A DNA stretch of 64,000 nucleotides. Source: Novacetimonas cocois. GTDB lineage: Bacteria > Pseudomonadota > Alphaproteobacteria > Acetobacterales > Acetobacteraceae. Where the stretch lies: contig NZ_QEXL01000004.1 in the NCBI RefSeq assembly GCF_003311635.1, forward strand, positions 109,093 through 173,092, in the 5' to 3' direction. Under the pieces are notes generated by a model. The model did no database searches and was not told the DNA's origin. It was given only the letters and a program-made list of their open reading frames with translations. The translations under genes and the position numbers were made by a program. Position 1 is the first letter of the stretch. Every line of letters starts with the position of its first letter. This document shows positions 16,587-27,666 of the stretch, piece by piece.

Positions 16587-17369
16587 TCAGGTCACGGAAC
16601 CACGAACGTCGCGCGACGTTGCACGGGCGGCGACATGGGGTGGCAGTTCACCTTCCGCCGGCACGGACAGGTTCATCTCGGGCGCCGTCGCGCCGACCCC
16701 GTCGTCCCTGAGCATGTAGCCCTGTCCCCATACGGTGGTGATCAGGTTTTCACCCCCCGCTTTCTGCAGCTTCTTGCGCAGCTTGCACACGAACACGTCG
16801 ATGATCTTCATTTCCGGTTCGTCCATGCCGCCATACAGGTGGTTGAGGAACGCATCCTTGGTCAGGACCATGCCCTTACGCAGCAGCAGCAGTTCAAGGA
16901 TCATGTATTCCTTGCCCTTCAGGTGAACGGACCGCCCGTTGACGGAGACATCGCGACTGTCGAGCGAAAGCCGCAGCGCGCCTGCCTGCAGCGTCGGTTC
17001 GCTGTATCCCTTGGACCGGCGGATGACGGCCTGCATGCGCGCCGTCAGTTCCATCGCGTCATAGGGACGGGTGACGTAATCATCCGCGCCGGTTGAAAAT
17101 GCCCTGACCTTGGCCTGGGCGCTGCCCCGCGATGACAGGATCAGGACCGGCGTCGTGATCCGCGCCGCGCGGCAGCGACGCACGACATCGTATCCCTCCA
17201 TGTCCGGCAGGCCCAGTTCCATGACGGCAATGTCATAATCATACAGTTTCAGCATCGCGACCGCATCATGACCCGATGCCGCATGGTCCACCATGAAACC
17301 GACAGCATGCAACTGACTGGTCTCCATGCTGGCCAGGGCCGTGTTCGGTTCAACAAGCAACACACGCAT
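16587..17369 (-). CDS. ctrA: CtrA-family response regulator with Glu at the phosphoacceptor position
   Basis: 260 residues from ATG 17369 (MRVLLVE), aligned without gaps to Caulobacter CtrA. The C-terminal winged helix is very well kept: LKGKEYMILELLLLRKG, TKDAFLNHLYGGMDEPEMK, DVFVCKLRKKLQ, TVWGQGYMLRD. The receiver domain is altered at every phosphorylation residue: the acidic pair D8-D9 is P-N (VEPNTA), the phosphoacceptor D51 is Glu (VMELGLPDM; codon GAA, bases 17217-17219), and the conserved Lys is Arg (YVTRPY, R101). Ser79 is kept. Glu at 51 is the classic phosphomimetic change, so the protein may be active without CckA/ChpT phosphorylation. It has about 28 extra C-terminal residues compared with the 231-residue Caulobacter protein. 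Confidence 0.92.
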   Translation of the reverse strand: MRVLLVEPNTALASMETSQLHAVGFMVDHAASGHDAVAMLKLYDYDIAVMELGLPDMEGYDVVRRCRAARITTPVLILSSRGSAQAKVRAFSTGADDYVTRPYDAMELTARMQAVIRRSKGYSEPTLQAGALRLSLDSRDVSVNGRSVHLKGKEYMILELLLLRKGMVLTKDAFLNHLYGGMDEPEMKIIDVFVCKLRKKLQKAGGENLITTVWGQGYMLRDDGVGATAPEMNLSVPAEGELPPHVAARATSRDVRGSVT

Positions 17370-17381
17370 ATCGACCACCAA

Positions 17382-17844
17382 ATTTTTGTTAATATATGTT
17401 GCTACCTATAGGTGTATTTTTTTCATTAAACAATCTTAAGGTTGTGAATAAACCCCGTTACACTCATTCACAAGAAGAATATAATCCTAACGATTCCGAA
17501 AAAGAATTCAATAGCACCCGAAATTTCAGGGATTTAAGCAGGAAATCCTTGCCTCTTCATTTCGCAGCAGGAGGGAGATGCCTCGAAAATGACACGTTGT
17601 GCGTGCACGAATGGCGCACCGTGCAACCTGCTCTTCCATGAAGAGTGGCCCTGCCGGTGCCGGACATCCGGCCCGAATGATCCTGTCAGCAGGAAAAATA
17701 GGATGTCAGGACAATGCCGTATGCTGCATCGCGGTCCGCGATGACATCATCGTTGCCTGTTTTCATATCGTAATTGCCTGACCGTCCCCGTCCCACCCGC
17801 ATCCATCCAGATCGAGCGGTACGGCGAAAGTCACACAGGTCGCA
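17382..17844. promoter_or_regulatory. AT-rich ctrA upstream region
   Basis: About 460 bases with no convincing gene; 17382-17540 is markedly AT-rich against the genome. A TTAA-N6-TTAA pair lies at 17426-17439, close to the CtrA box TTAA-N7-TTAA but one base shorter, 57 bases upstream of the ctrA ATG. A GANTC methylation site (GATTC) is at 17492-17496; CcrM sites occur in ctrA promoters of other Alphaproteobacteria. A Cys-rich 51-codon frame from ATG 17588, after an AGGAGGG, is possible but weakly supported. Confidence 0.45.
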
Positions 17845-18642
17845 TCACGATGTCGTGATATCGACCCCATGATTGACCGGGCCGGCCCCGTGCCCGTATC
17901 CGGGCGCCGCCGCGATGGCACGATAGAGATAGTCGCGCGCCCGCACGATGGCCGCACGCAGATCCATGCCCTGCCCCAGCCCCGTGGCAATCGCGCTGGC
18001 CAGGGTGCAGCCGGTGCCATGCGTGTGCACCGTATGCAGCCGGGTGGAGGTAAAGGTTTCCACCTGCCCCTGCTGATCGACAAACACATCCACCAGTTCG
18101 TCGCCCGGCAGATGTCCCCCCTTCAGCAGCACGGCCCGCGCGCCCATTTCGCGCAGGTCCAGCGCGGCCTGACGCATATCGCCCGCCTCGCGCACCGGGC
18201 GGTCCAGCAGGACCTCCGCCTCAGGCAGGTTCGGGGTCAGCAGGTCCGACAACGGCAGCAGCCGCGCCTTCAGCGACCGGACCGCCGCCTGCTGCAGGAG
18301 CGACGCCCCGCCCTTGGCCACCATGACCGGATCCAGCACATAGGGAATCCCGGGCCGCGTCGCGATCATGTCCGCCACCGCGTCGATGACCTCGCTCCGG
18401 TCCAGCATGCCGCTCTTGAAGGAATCGACACCGATATCCTCCATCACGCAGCACATCTGCGCCGTGACAAAGGCGGGGGGAACGGCAAGCACGTCATGCA
18501 CGCCGCGCGTATCCTGTGCCGTCAGCGCCGTGATGGCGGTCATGGCAAAACCGCCCAGCGCGGTAATCGTCTTGATGTCCGCCTGTATGCCCGCGCCACC
18601 ACCGCTGTCGCTGCCCGCGATGACGAGAATGCGCCCCCGCAC
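17845..18642 (-). CDS. thiD: Hydroxymethylpyrimidine/phosphomethylpyrimidine kinase
   Basis: 265-residue ribokinase-fold enzyme that phosphorylates HMP and then HMP-phosphate to HMP-PP for thiamine synthesis. Visible blocks: VIAGSDSGGGAGIQADIKTI at the N-terminus, FKSGML, YVLDPVMVAKGGASLL, LTPNLPEAEVLL and the anion-hole/catalytic HTHGTGCTLASAIA. It starts with GTG at 18642, only 4 bases after the glmM stop, so it is co-transcribed with glmM. Thiamine supply suits a bacterium relying on the thiamine-diphosphate enzymes AcoAB and PDC in this window. Confidence 0.93.
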   Translation of the reverse strand: MRGRILVIAGSDSGGGAGIQADIKTITALGGFAMTAITALTAQDTRGVHDVLAVPPAFVTAQMCCVMEDIGVDSFKSGMLDRSEVIDAVADMIATRPGIPYVLDPVMVAKGGASLLQQAAVRSLKARLLPLSDLLTPNLPEAEVLLDRPVREAGDMRQAALDLREMGARAVLLKGGHLPGDELVDVFVDQQGQVETFTSTRLHTVHTHGTGCTLASAIATGLGQGMDLRAAIVRARDYLYRAIAAAPGYGHGAGPVNHGVDITTS

Positions 18643-18646
18643 CGGA

Positions 18647-20005
18647 TCAGGCCATCATCTGCACGGCGGTGATGGCATTGCACATGTCATCGACCACCTG
18701 ACGGACAAGCTGCTCGTCCTCGGCCTCCACCATGACGCGGATCAGCGGCTCAGTCCCGCTTTCACGCAGGACAAGCCGCCCGCGATCCCCCAGCAGGTCC
18801 TCGGCCGCGCGCCGCGCCTTCTCGATCGCGGGATCATGTAGCGGGCTGCGTCCGGCGAACCGCACGTTGCGCAACAGCTGCGGATACGGGGTAAACATGC
18901 GGCAGACCTCGCTGGCGGGGCGTTTTTCCTCCACCAGCACGGCCAAAACCTGCAGCGCGGCGACAAGCCCGTCGCCCGTGGTGGCGAAATCGGACAGCAG
19001 CATGTGCCCCGACTGCTCCCCGCCGAGATTCGCGCCAAGTTCGCGCATCTTCTCCACCACGTAACGGTCGCCCACGGCGGTGCGGATCAGTTCCAGCCCC
19101 TGTTTCGACAGGAACCGCTCCAGCCCCATGTTCGACATCACGGTCGCGACGATATGCCGCCCCGCCAGACGCCCCTGTTTCATCCATGACCGCGCGATCA
19201 GGGCCAGGATCTGGTCCCCGTCGATCAGGCGTCCCTTTTCATCGGAAATCAGCACGCGGTCCGCATCGCCATCCAGCGCGATGCCGATATCGGCGCGATG
19301 GCGCGTCACCGCGTTGCACAGGGCTTCCGGCCGGGTGGAACCACAGCCCTCGTTGATGTTGATGCCATCGGGATCACACCCGATGCGGATCACCTCCGCC
19401 CCCAGTTCCCACAATGCCGTCGGCGCGACGCGATAGGCGGCGCCGTTCGCGCAGTCGATGACGATCCGCAGTCCGTCCAGCCGCAGCCCGCGCGGAAAGG
19501 AGGCCTTGGCGCTTTCGATATAGCGTCCCGCCGCGTCGTTGAGGCGCGAGGCACGGCCGATCTGGTCCGGCGCGGCCAGACGGCCGCTGAGGTCGGAGCG
19601 CATCGTTTCCTCGATTTCCGCCTCGACCTCGTCCGACAGCTTGAACCCGTCGGGGCCGAACAGCTTGATACCATTATCGCCATAGGGATTGTGGGAGGCC
19701 GAAATCATGACCCCGAGATCCGCGCGCAGGGAGCGGGTCAGCATGGCGATCGCGGGCGTGGGCATCGGCCCGACCAGCGTGACATCCATGCCCGCCGACA
19801 GGAAGCCCGACACCAGCGCGCATTCGATCATGTAGCCCGAAAGGCGCGTGTCCTTGCCCAGAAGGACACTGTGGCGATGGGTGCCATGAATGAAGCGCAG
19901 ACCGGCAGCCTGACCCAGTTTCTGTGCGATTTCAACCGTCATGGGGTCCTGGTTGGCGGTACCGCGTATCCCGTCGGTCCCGAACAGTCTTCTTGTCTTT
20001 GTCAT
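18647..20005 (-). CDS. glmM: Phosphoglucosamine mutase
   Basis: 452 residues converting glucosamine 6-phosphate to glucosamine 1-phosphate for UDP-GlcNAc, peptidoglycan and LPS. The four alpha-phosphohexomutase domains are visible: [13 protein letters not shown] at the N-terminus, the phosphoserine loop [15 protein letters not shown], the metal loop [13 protein letters not shown], and the sugar-binding [19 protein letters not shown] with C-terminal [19 protein letters not shown] start. Downstream of folP by 42 bases, the same ftsH-folP-glmM order found in many Proteobacteria. Confidence 0.96.
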   Translation of the reverse strand: MTKTRRLFGTDGIRGTANQDPMTVEIAQKLGQAAGLRFIHGTHRHSVLLGKDTRLSGYMIECALVSGFLSAGMDVTLVGPMPTPAIAMLTRSLRADLGVMISASHNPYGDNGIKLFGPDGFKLSDEVEAEIEETMRSDLSGRLAAPDQIGRASRLNDAAGRYIESAKASFPRGLRLDGLRIVIDCANGAAYRVAPTALWELGAEVIRIGCDPDGININEGCGSTRPEALCNAVTRHRADIGIALDGDADRVLISDEKGRLIDGDQILALIARSWMKQGRLAGRHIVATVMSNMGLERFLSKQGLELIRTAVGDRYVVEKMRELGANLGGEQSGHMLLSDFATTGDGLVAALQVLAVLVEEKRPASEVCRMFTPYPQLLRNVRFAGRSPLHDPAIEKARRAAEDLLGDRGRLVLRESGTEPLIRVMVEAEDEQLVRQVVDDMCNAITAVQMMA

Positions 20006-20047
20006 GCCTGCGCCATCCCCGGCTGCTTGAACTGCGTGTGCATGGAC

Positions 20048-21130
20048 CTACCTTACCTCGGTCGCATGATCCAGTCCCTGCCATATCTTCAGGCCCTGCA
20101 TCATGACGCCGACATCGTGAACACGCACGACCGTATTGGGAAATACCAATCCCGGCAGGCTGGCCGCCATGCTGGCCGGATCGCGCCGCGCGGCATCCGC
20201 AATGCCGCTCACCTGTCCCACGAACCGCTTGCGCGATACGCCCAGAACCACCCGACATCCCAGATTGGCCAGCAGGGGCAGCCGCGCCAGAAGCTGCATG
20301 TTCTGCGACGCGGTCTTGGCAAACCCGATGCCCGGATCGACCATGATGCGGTCACGCGCGATCCCGGCCGCCACGGCGCGTTCGACCCGCTGCCGCAGTT
20401 CGCCCACGACGTCGATCGCAACGTCCGTGTAAACCGCGTGGTCGTTCATCGTTTCCGGCGTGCCACGCATATGCATCAGCATGACCGGACACCCCGCCCG
20501 CGCCACGACCTCCAGCGCCGCCGCGTCATGCATCAGCGCCGAGACGTCATTGATGACGTCCGCGCCCGCCGCCAGCGCCCGCTCCATCACCAGCGCGTGG
20601 CGGGTATCGATGGAAATGACGGCATCGCGGGTGCGCGCGTCCCCCCGGATGGCCGCGATGACGGGGGCGATGCGGGCCCATTCCTCCTCCACTGTGACGC
20701 GGGCCGCGCCGGGACGGGTGCTTTCGCCACCGACATCGATCACCGCCGCCCCCTGCGCGACCATCTCCGCCACGGTGGCAAGGGCGCGATCGGCGGCCAT
20801 GTGCCGTCCGCCATCGCTGAAACTGTCGGGGGTGGCATTGACGATGCCCATGACCAGCGCCCCATCCGGCAGTCCCGCCGCCGGGCATAGCCGGCTTACG
20901 CGCGTCACCACGTCATCCCATCCCGCCGGGATGTCGCCTGCCCGCACCAGCCCCGCATCCCGATGCCCCCGCCACAGCCGTGCGAGGGAGAATGCCACCG
21001 GACCGCCATACAGCCAGCGCGCCAGCCCCTGCCGCACGGCGTCACGGGCCGCCTGCCCGGCCAGAAGGCCCAGGGGCTCAAGAAGCCTGTCGTCCGTCAC
21101 GTCCGCATTACCGTCATCATCAATGAACAT
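20048..21130 (-). CDS. folP: Dihydropteroate synthase
   Basis: 360 residues; joins dihydropterin pyrophosphate and p-aminobenzoate in folate synthesis. Motifs: VMGIVNATPDSFSDGG, VIDVGGESTRPGA, DVINDVSALMHD, VMLMHMRGTPETM, DPGIGFAKTASQNMQLL and GVSRKRFVG. The TIM barrel begins at about residue 105; the first 100 residues are an alphaproteobacterial N-terminal extension, so the protein is longer than the 280-residue E. coli enzyme. ATG start, 80 bases after the ftsH stop, same strand. Confidence 0.94.
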   Translation of the reverse strand: MFIDDDGNADVTDDRLLEPLGLLAGQAARDAVRQGLARWLYGGPVAFSLARLWRGHRDAGLVRAGDIPAGWDDVVTRVSRLCPAAGLPDGALVMGIVNATPDSFSDGGRHMAADRALATVAEMVAQGAAVIDVGGESTRPGAARVTVEEEWARIAPVIAAIRGDARTRDAVISIDTRHALVMERALAAGADVINDVSALMHDAAALEVVARAGCPVMLMHMRGTPETMNDHAVYTDVAIDVVGELRQRVERAVAAGIARDRIMVDPGIGFAKTASQNMQLLARLPLLANLGCRVVLGVSRKRFVGQVSGIADAARRDPASMAASLPGLVFPNTVVRVHDVGVMMQGLKIWQGLDHATEVR

Positions 21131-21210
21131 GCCTCACAGAATAATGGCGGAAGGACCCTGCGATCCTTCCGCCATCATGAATACCCTCATTCCACTTCGC
21201 GGGCCTGGTC

Positions 21211-23145
<1,935 letters not shown>

Positions 23146-23305
23146 CTTGCCCACTGTTCCATGTGCTGACGCCCTTGTGGACCCGCCGGGGCAGGTCGAC
23201 TTACAGACACCAAGTTCCTCTTACGTCTTTCTTACATAGGACGATCAGGGCACATTCACACCCCCCATGACAGACCTTTCTGCCAAACGGGTGAGGAATC
23301 TGCCC

Positions 23306-24580
23306 TCAGATACCAAAACATGCATCCGAGGTGGCCGGAACCGGCGGCACGAAGGCGAAACGCCAGCCATGCGGCAGGCCGGGGGCGAACACCCCCATAT
23401 GCGGCACGGCCACGACATGCCCGTCACGATGAAGCGCGGGCAGCGTGCGCAGCGCCCGCGCCGGCATCACGGGACGGGCACGATCACGCGGCCACCATGC
23501 GGCCACGGCACCGGCCGCCCCGACCCGCAGGGACGCCGGAAGCGACGTAGCCCCATCGGGTGCGCGCAGCACGAAACGGCTGTCCCACCGCACGCCCGCA
23601 TGGGCCGGAACCTGACCTTCCATCGCCGCCTCCTCGCGCAGCAGCAGCCATCCCCCCTTATACGCCATCAGGCGCGTCCCGCCCAGCGTTGCCGCGCGGG
23701 GATGTTCACACAAGGCCGCGACGCCGGGACGCGACGGGGCATATTCGCGCCCCCCCACCGTGCGCATCAGCGCGGACATGACATGCGCGCAGGGCAGCCG
23801 GGCAGGAAGCTCGACCCATCCCCCGGCATGGAAGCGGGCATGACGCGCCAGCCAGAGCGCGTCCTCCTCCTCGCGACGCATGCGCCGCCTTCCCGCCGCC
23901 CGCGCGATCCGCAGCATCCGTTCGCGCAATCCGCCATCCCGCGCCAGTGCCGCGCGGGCGCGGGCGCGTTCGGTGCGCAGGTCGGCGTTAGAGGGATCCT
24001 CCACCCATTCCACGCCCGCATGGCGCAGGGTGGCGTAAAGGTCGGGCTTTGCGATATCCAGCAGCGGCCGCACGATGCGCACGTCATGGCCTGCGGCAGC
24101 CCGCGCCATGCCGGCCAGCCCGTCGGGGCCGCTGGCGGCGCGACGGCGCATCATGACGGTTTCCGCCTGATCGCCCGCGTGATGCCCCAGCAGGAGGTCG
24201 ATCGCGCCCAGTTCCCGGCAGGCCGCCACCAGCGCCTGATACCGCATGTGGCGGGCGCGTTCGGCCATGCGGGAGCCGCGCGACAGTCCCTCCAGCCGCA
24301 AAAGCCGGGCGGGAATGTCCATGCGGGCAAGGCGTCGCACCGTCTGCGCCGCCTCGGCCGCCGATTCCGCCCGTAATCCATGATCGACAACCAGCCCGAC
24401 CACCGCCTGCCGCCACCGCCGGGCCAGCAGCGCCAGCGCAAGGCTGTCCGCGCCGCCCGACACGGCAATGGCAACCGGCACCGCATCCGGCCCATCGGGC
24501 AGCCATGGCCCCAGTGCGCGCATGATGCGGGCGAACATGTCGTCGCCAACCGGCCGCCCGACCACATCCCCGCTCATCAT
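23306..24580 (-). CDS. tilS: tRNA(Ile)-lysidine synthase
   Basis: 424 residues. The N-type ATP pyrophosphatase loop is AIAVSGGADSLALALL; HHAGDQAETVMMRR and RPLLDI are the next catalytic blocks. It modifies C34 of tRNA-Ile(CAU) with lysine so that AUA is read as Ile. Two adjacent ATGs (24580, 24577) are possible starts. Lies between cpoB and ftsH, as in many Proteobacteria. The C-terminal substrate-binding domain is divergent and GC-rich but the frame is intact. Confidence 0.9.
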   Translation of the reverse strand: MMSGDVVGRPVGDDMFARIMRALGPWLPDGPDAVPVAIAVSGGADSLALALLARRWRQAVVGLVVDHGLRAESAAEAAQTVRRLARMDIPARLLRLEGLSRGSRMAERARHMRYQALVAACRELGAIDLLLGHHAGDQAETVMMRRRAASGPDGLAGMARAAAGHDVRIVRPLLDIAKPDLYATLRHAGVEWVEDPSNADLRTERARARAALARDGGLRERMLRIARAAGRRRMRREEEDALWLARHARFHAGGWVELPARLPCAHVMSALMRTVGGREYAPSRPGVAALCEHPRAATLGGTRLMAYKGGWLLLREEAAMEGQVPAHAGVRWDSRFVLRAPDGATSLPASLRVGAAGAVAAWWPRDRARPVMPARALRTLPALHRDGHVVAVPHMGVFAPGLPHGWRFAFVPPVPATSDACFGI

Positions 24581-24619
24581 GCGCGCGACGTCGGCTGTTC
24601 CACACCCGTCACGGCTGTA

Positions 24620-25390
24620 TCAGCTGCACTTCGCCTTCTTGCGATAGATGCCTTCCGCGCTGCGGATGCGGGCTTCGGGTTCAGGGAATTCGCTTGCCAG
24701 CTTGTCCAGCGCCTGACAGGCCGAAGCCTTGTCACCCAGCGCGACCAGCGTGGCCGCAACCCCCAGCAACGCACTGGGCGCGCGCGCGCCATGCGGGGAG
24801 CGGTTATAGGTATCGTAATAGGCCAGCGCCGACTGGCGATACTGTTTCTGTCCCGCCAGCGACTGCGCCAGCAGGTACTGCGCGTCAATCTGGCGCGGGC
24901 TTTTGGGACCGGACAGGACCTGCTGCGCATCGGCCTGCGCCGTGGCGTAATCGCGCTGCAGCAGCGCGGCGTTGCCATCCTTCAGGATATCCGCCGCCGT
25001 GCGTTTCGCCGGCGCGTCATCCGCCGAGGCAAGCGGGGCTGACGACCCGCCCGACGCAGTACCCGCGCCACTGGCGGCGGATGCCCCGCCATGTCCGTTC
25101 TGCATCGCGAAATTCATGTCCGCGATCTGCTTGCTCAGCGTCGCGTTCTGCTGCTGGACCTGATTGGTCAGCTGGTCAATCTGCCCGCGCATGTCACGCG
25201 TCTGTTCCTCAAGCGTGTTCACCCGATCCAGAAGCTGCAGCACGAGGTTGCCGTTATCATCGGCCGCCCGCGCCCCCGGCACCTGAAACGCGGCGATCCC
25301 GATCGCCATGCCCGCACCCAGCAGGCCCATTCGCAGCGGCCGCCGCCCCGCGCATACAAAGCTGGACACAACAGACCGCATGGATGACAT
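24620..25390 (-). CDS. cpoB: Cell division coordinator CpoB (YbgF), Tol-Pal-associated TPR protein
   Basis: 256 residues. Signal peptide ending near VPGARA, then a coiled-coil trimerisation helix (VLQLLDRVNTLEEQTRDMR, IDQLTNQVQQQNATLSKQIAD), a Gly/Ser/Ala linker, and C-terminal TPR repeats (ADILKDGNAALLQRDYATAQ, AQYLLAQSLAGQKQYRQSALAY, SALLGVAATLVALGDKASACQAL). This is the CpoB/YbgF layout. CpoB links peptidoglycan synthesis to Tol-mediated outer-membrane constriction. It follows pal but is separated from it by a strong terminator at 25458-25488, so it may have its own promoter. Confidence 0.92.
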   Translation of the reverse strand: MSSMRSVVSSFVCAGRRPLRMGLLGAGMAIGIAAFQVPGARAADDNGNLVLQLLDRVNTLEEQTRDMRGQIDQLTNQVQQQNATLSKQIADMNFAMQNGHGGASAASGAGTASGGSSAPLASADDAPAKRTAADILKDGNAALLQRDYATAQADAQQVLSGPKSPRQIDAQYLLAQSLAGQKQYRQSALAYYDTYNRSPHGARAPSALLGVAATLVALGDKASACQALDKLASEFPEPEARIRSAEGIYRKKAKCS

Positions 25391-25457
25391 CCCCCTCGAA
25401 ACTTTTCATGCCGGCGCGCCGGACGCGCCGTATGGAACAGGCATATACCTAAAACAA

Positions 25458-25488
25458 AACCGGCCGGGTGATAAACACCCGACCGGTT
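25458..25488 (-). terminator. Rho-independent terminator after pal
   Basis: Stem of 13 pairs with one mismatch: AACCGGCCGGGTG and CACCCGACCGGTT around a 5-base loop ATAAA. On the minus strand it is followed by a T-rich run (TTTTGTTTT). It lies 40 bases after the pal stop. Confidence 0.8.
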
Positions 25489-25527
25489 CCGTCAAAACCT
25501 CCATTTCCCATGACGGGAAAGGAAACC

Positions 25528-25998
25528 TTACTGCACCGCGGTAATCGCGTTGCGGTTCTGCGACCACGAAGCTTCGTCATCGCCAGGAGCGGTCGGACGG
25601 TCCTTGCCATAGGAAATGGTCGTGATGCGCGACGCGGCGACACCCTTGGCCACCAGATAGTCATGCGCGGCGTTGGCGCGGCGCTGACCCAGGGCAAGGT
25701 TGTATTCCTCGGTCCCGCGGTCATCGCAGTTGCCGGCGATCTGGACGTTGACCTGCGGGTACTTCGCCAGCCATGCGGCCTGACGGTCCAGCGTTGCCTT
25801 CGCATCGGCGGACAGCGTGTTCTGATTCAGTTCGAAGAACACGCGGTCACCAGCGTTGGCGACCAGGTCGGCTTCGCTACCCGGCGCGGGACCGGTCTGC
25901 TGGGTGGCGGCACCGGTGTTGGCGGCCTTGTTCGTGTGGTCGGAGCAGGCGGCAAGGAAAAGGGCCATGCCCGCCGCGCCAAGAAGCTTCAGTCTCAT
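25528..25998 (-). CDS. pal: Peptidoglycan-associated lipoprotein Pal
   Basis: 156 residues from ATG 25998. Lipobox FLAAC (Cys at about residue 18) is followed by a linker and an OmpA-like peptidoglycan-binding domain: VFFELNQNTLSADAKATLDRQAAWL, QIAGNCDDRGTEEYNLALGQRRANAAHDYL, ISYGKDRP. The NCDDRGTEEYN block binds meso-diaminopimelate. Outer-membrane end of the Tol-Pal system. About 260 bases separate it from tolB, more than elsewhere in the cluster, with an AT-richer stretch suggesting an additional promoter. Confidence 0.95.
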   Translation of the reverse strand: MRLKLLGAAGMALFLAACSDHTNKAANTGAATQQTGPAPGSEADLVANAGDRVFFELNQNTLSADAKATLDRQAAWLAKYPQVNVQIAGNCDDRGTEEYNLALGQRRANAAHDYLVAKGVAASRITTISYGKDRPTAPGDDEASWSQNRNAITAVQ

Positions 25999-26259
25999 TA
26001 CGTTTGATCCTGGATTGGTTTCTTTGATATTGAAACCACTTGTTAAATTTCCGGGTGCAAATTGTGATGGTCCCGAGTCTCGTTTTGCTCTGCAAACAAA
26101 CGTAAACAGAGACCCGCGAACGCTGGAGACCTGCGGTATCAATACTTCATCGACACCGCGAACGTCAAGTTGAAGCGGACACATAGCGGACCTTCATCAG
26201 ACGAGACGCTGCGCGGTATTACACCCTTTGGCTGTGGTAAAAATGTCTCCTTTTACTGG

Positions 26260-27666
26260 TTACTGGTTCAAAGGCGACCATGTGGGATCGGACGAGCTGC
26301 CGACCGGCAGGGCGCGTTCGTGAAAGCCGGTGATGTCGATGCTGCTGATGCCGGACGAGAACCCGGCGCCACCTGCGTGCGCGGCGCTCTGGCGGCAGAA
26401 GGCCAGAACACGGCCATTCGGACAGAAAGTGGGACTTTCCACTGTAAAACCTTCAGTCAGGATACGCTCCCCCGTGCCGTCGGGCGCCATCACGCCCAGC
26501 GAGAACGACCCGTTGGCAATGCGCGAGAACGCGATCAGGTCGCCGCGCGGGGACCAGACGGGCGAACCGTAATGCCCGTGGCCATATGAAATACGTTTCG
26601 CATCGCCACCGGTTGCAGGCATCACGTAAAGCTGCGGGGAACCGCCGCGGTCGGAATTGAAAACGATCTGCGAGCCGTCGGGGCTGTAGCACGGGCTGGT
26701 GTCGATCGCGCCGGAGGACGTCAGCTGCCGCCGCGACATGTTCGACAGTTCCACGGTGTACAGGTCCGACCCGCTGCCACGCGTGACCGACAGCACCACC
26801 GCCGCACCATTCGGGCTGAAGCGCGGCGCGAACGACATGCCCGAAAATTCGCCCAGTATCCGCTGCTGTCCGGTGTTCAGGTTGAACAGGTAAACGCGCG
26901 GGCGGTTATTGATATAGGACATGAAGGCGAGTTCGCTGTTCGCCGGGTTGAAACGCGGGGTCAGCGTATCCCACTGACCGCTGGTCAGGTAACGGCTGTC
27001 CGCGCCATCCTGGTCCATGATCGCAAGCCGCCGCGTCTGGTGCGAACGCGGTCCCGACAGGGCGATATAGGCGATGCGGGAATTGAAATACCCCTTTTCC
27101 CCCAGCAGGCGCGTATAGATCACGTCGGCGATCACATGCGCGATCCGCCGCCAGTCCTGGCTGGACGCCGTATAGGCGGTGCCCTGGATCTGGCTGCCGG
27201 TGGTCACGTCCCACAGGCGGAATTCCACGCGGATGGATGATCCCTGGTTTTCCGCCCGGCCCGACACCAGCGCGCGCGCGCCCATCGCCTTGTAGGTGGC
27301 AAAGTCGGGACGCCCCGCCGGCAGGCTGGCGGCGATGGGACGGAACAGGCCGCAATTTCCCAGATCGGCGGAAATCACGTCGGTAATCTGCTGTCCGATC
27401 CCGTTGCCCAGTGACGGGATGACAATGGGAATCGGCGCGGTGCGGGCCTGATCCACGGTAATTTCCGCGTCCGGCGCCGCCGACTGCGCATGCGCCGTGC
27501 CTAAAGGCGCGAATAGCGGTGTCGCAAGCAGCCCCCCGGCAATCCCGGCCCCCATGACGCCGCGTCGCCCGAAGGCCGCGGCCATGCGATCGGCATCCGC
27601 ATCGGGAATAAGTGGCTTTACACTTGGACTCATCTCAATCGTCTCCTCGGTCTCGTCCTGTTTCAT
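26260..27666 (-). CDS. tolB: Tol-Pal system beta-propeller protein TolB with a twin-arginine-like signal
   Basis: 468 residues. Periplasmic TolB: N-terminal alpha/beta domain ([28 protein letters not shown]) and a beta-propeller with repeated DG/SP blades ([47 protein letters not shown]). The start overlaps the tolA stop by 4 bases. The leader is long (about 60 residues) and contains [19 protein letters not shown] ahead of an AHA cleavage site. This looks like a Tat signal rather than the short Sec signal of E. coli TolB; an internal ATG at residue 12 would still include it. Confidence 0.93.
   Translation of the reverse strand: MKQDETEETIEMSPSVKPLIPDADADRMAAAFGRRGVMGAGIAGGLLATPLFAPLGTAHAQSAAPDAEITVDQARTAPIPIVIPSLGNGIGQQITDVISADLGNCGLFRPIAASLPAGRPDFATYKAMGARALVSGRAENQGSSIRVEFRLWDVTTGSQIQGTAYTASSQDWRRIAHVIADVIYTRLLGEKGYFNSRIAYIALSGPRSHQTRRLAIMDQDGADSRYLTSGQWDTLTPRFNPANSELAFMSYINNRPRVYLFNLNTGQQRILGEFSGMSFAPRFSPNGAAVVLSVTRGSGSDLYTVELSNMSRRQLTSSGAIDTSPCYSPDGSQIVFNSDRGGSPQLYVMPATGGDAKRISYGHGHYGSPVWSPRGDLIAFSRIANGSFSLGVMAPDGTGERILTEGFTVESPTFCPNGRVLAFCRQSAAHAGGAGFSSGISSIDITGFHERALPVGSSSDPTWSPLNQ

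Noticed and set aside
16150..16719. 189-codon plus-strand frame spanning two terminators
   Set aside because: It runs through both strong terminator hairpins and antisense to ctrA; coding through these structures is unlikely.
17578..17743. 51-codon Cys-rich frame from ATG 17588 after an AGGAGGG
   Set aside because: Spacing to the start is long (12 bases), a 4-codon frame from ATG 17578 uses the site better, and no conservation can be judged; left as part of the ctrA upstream region.
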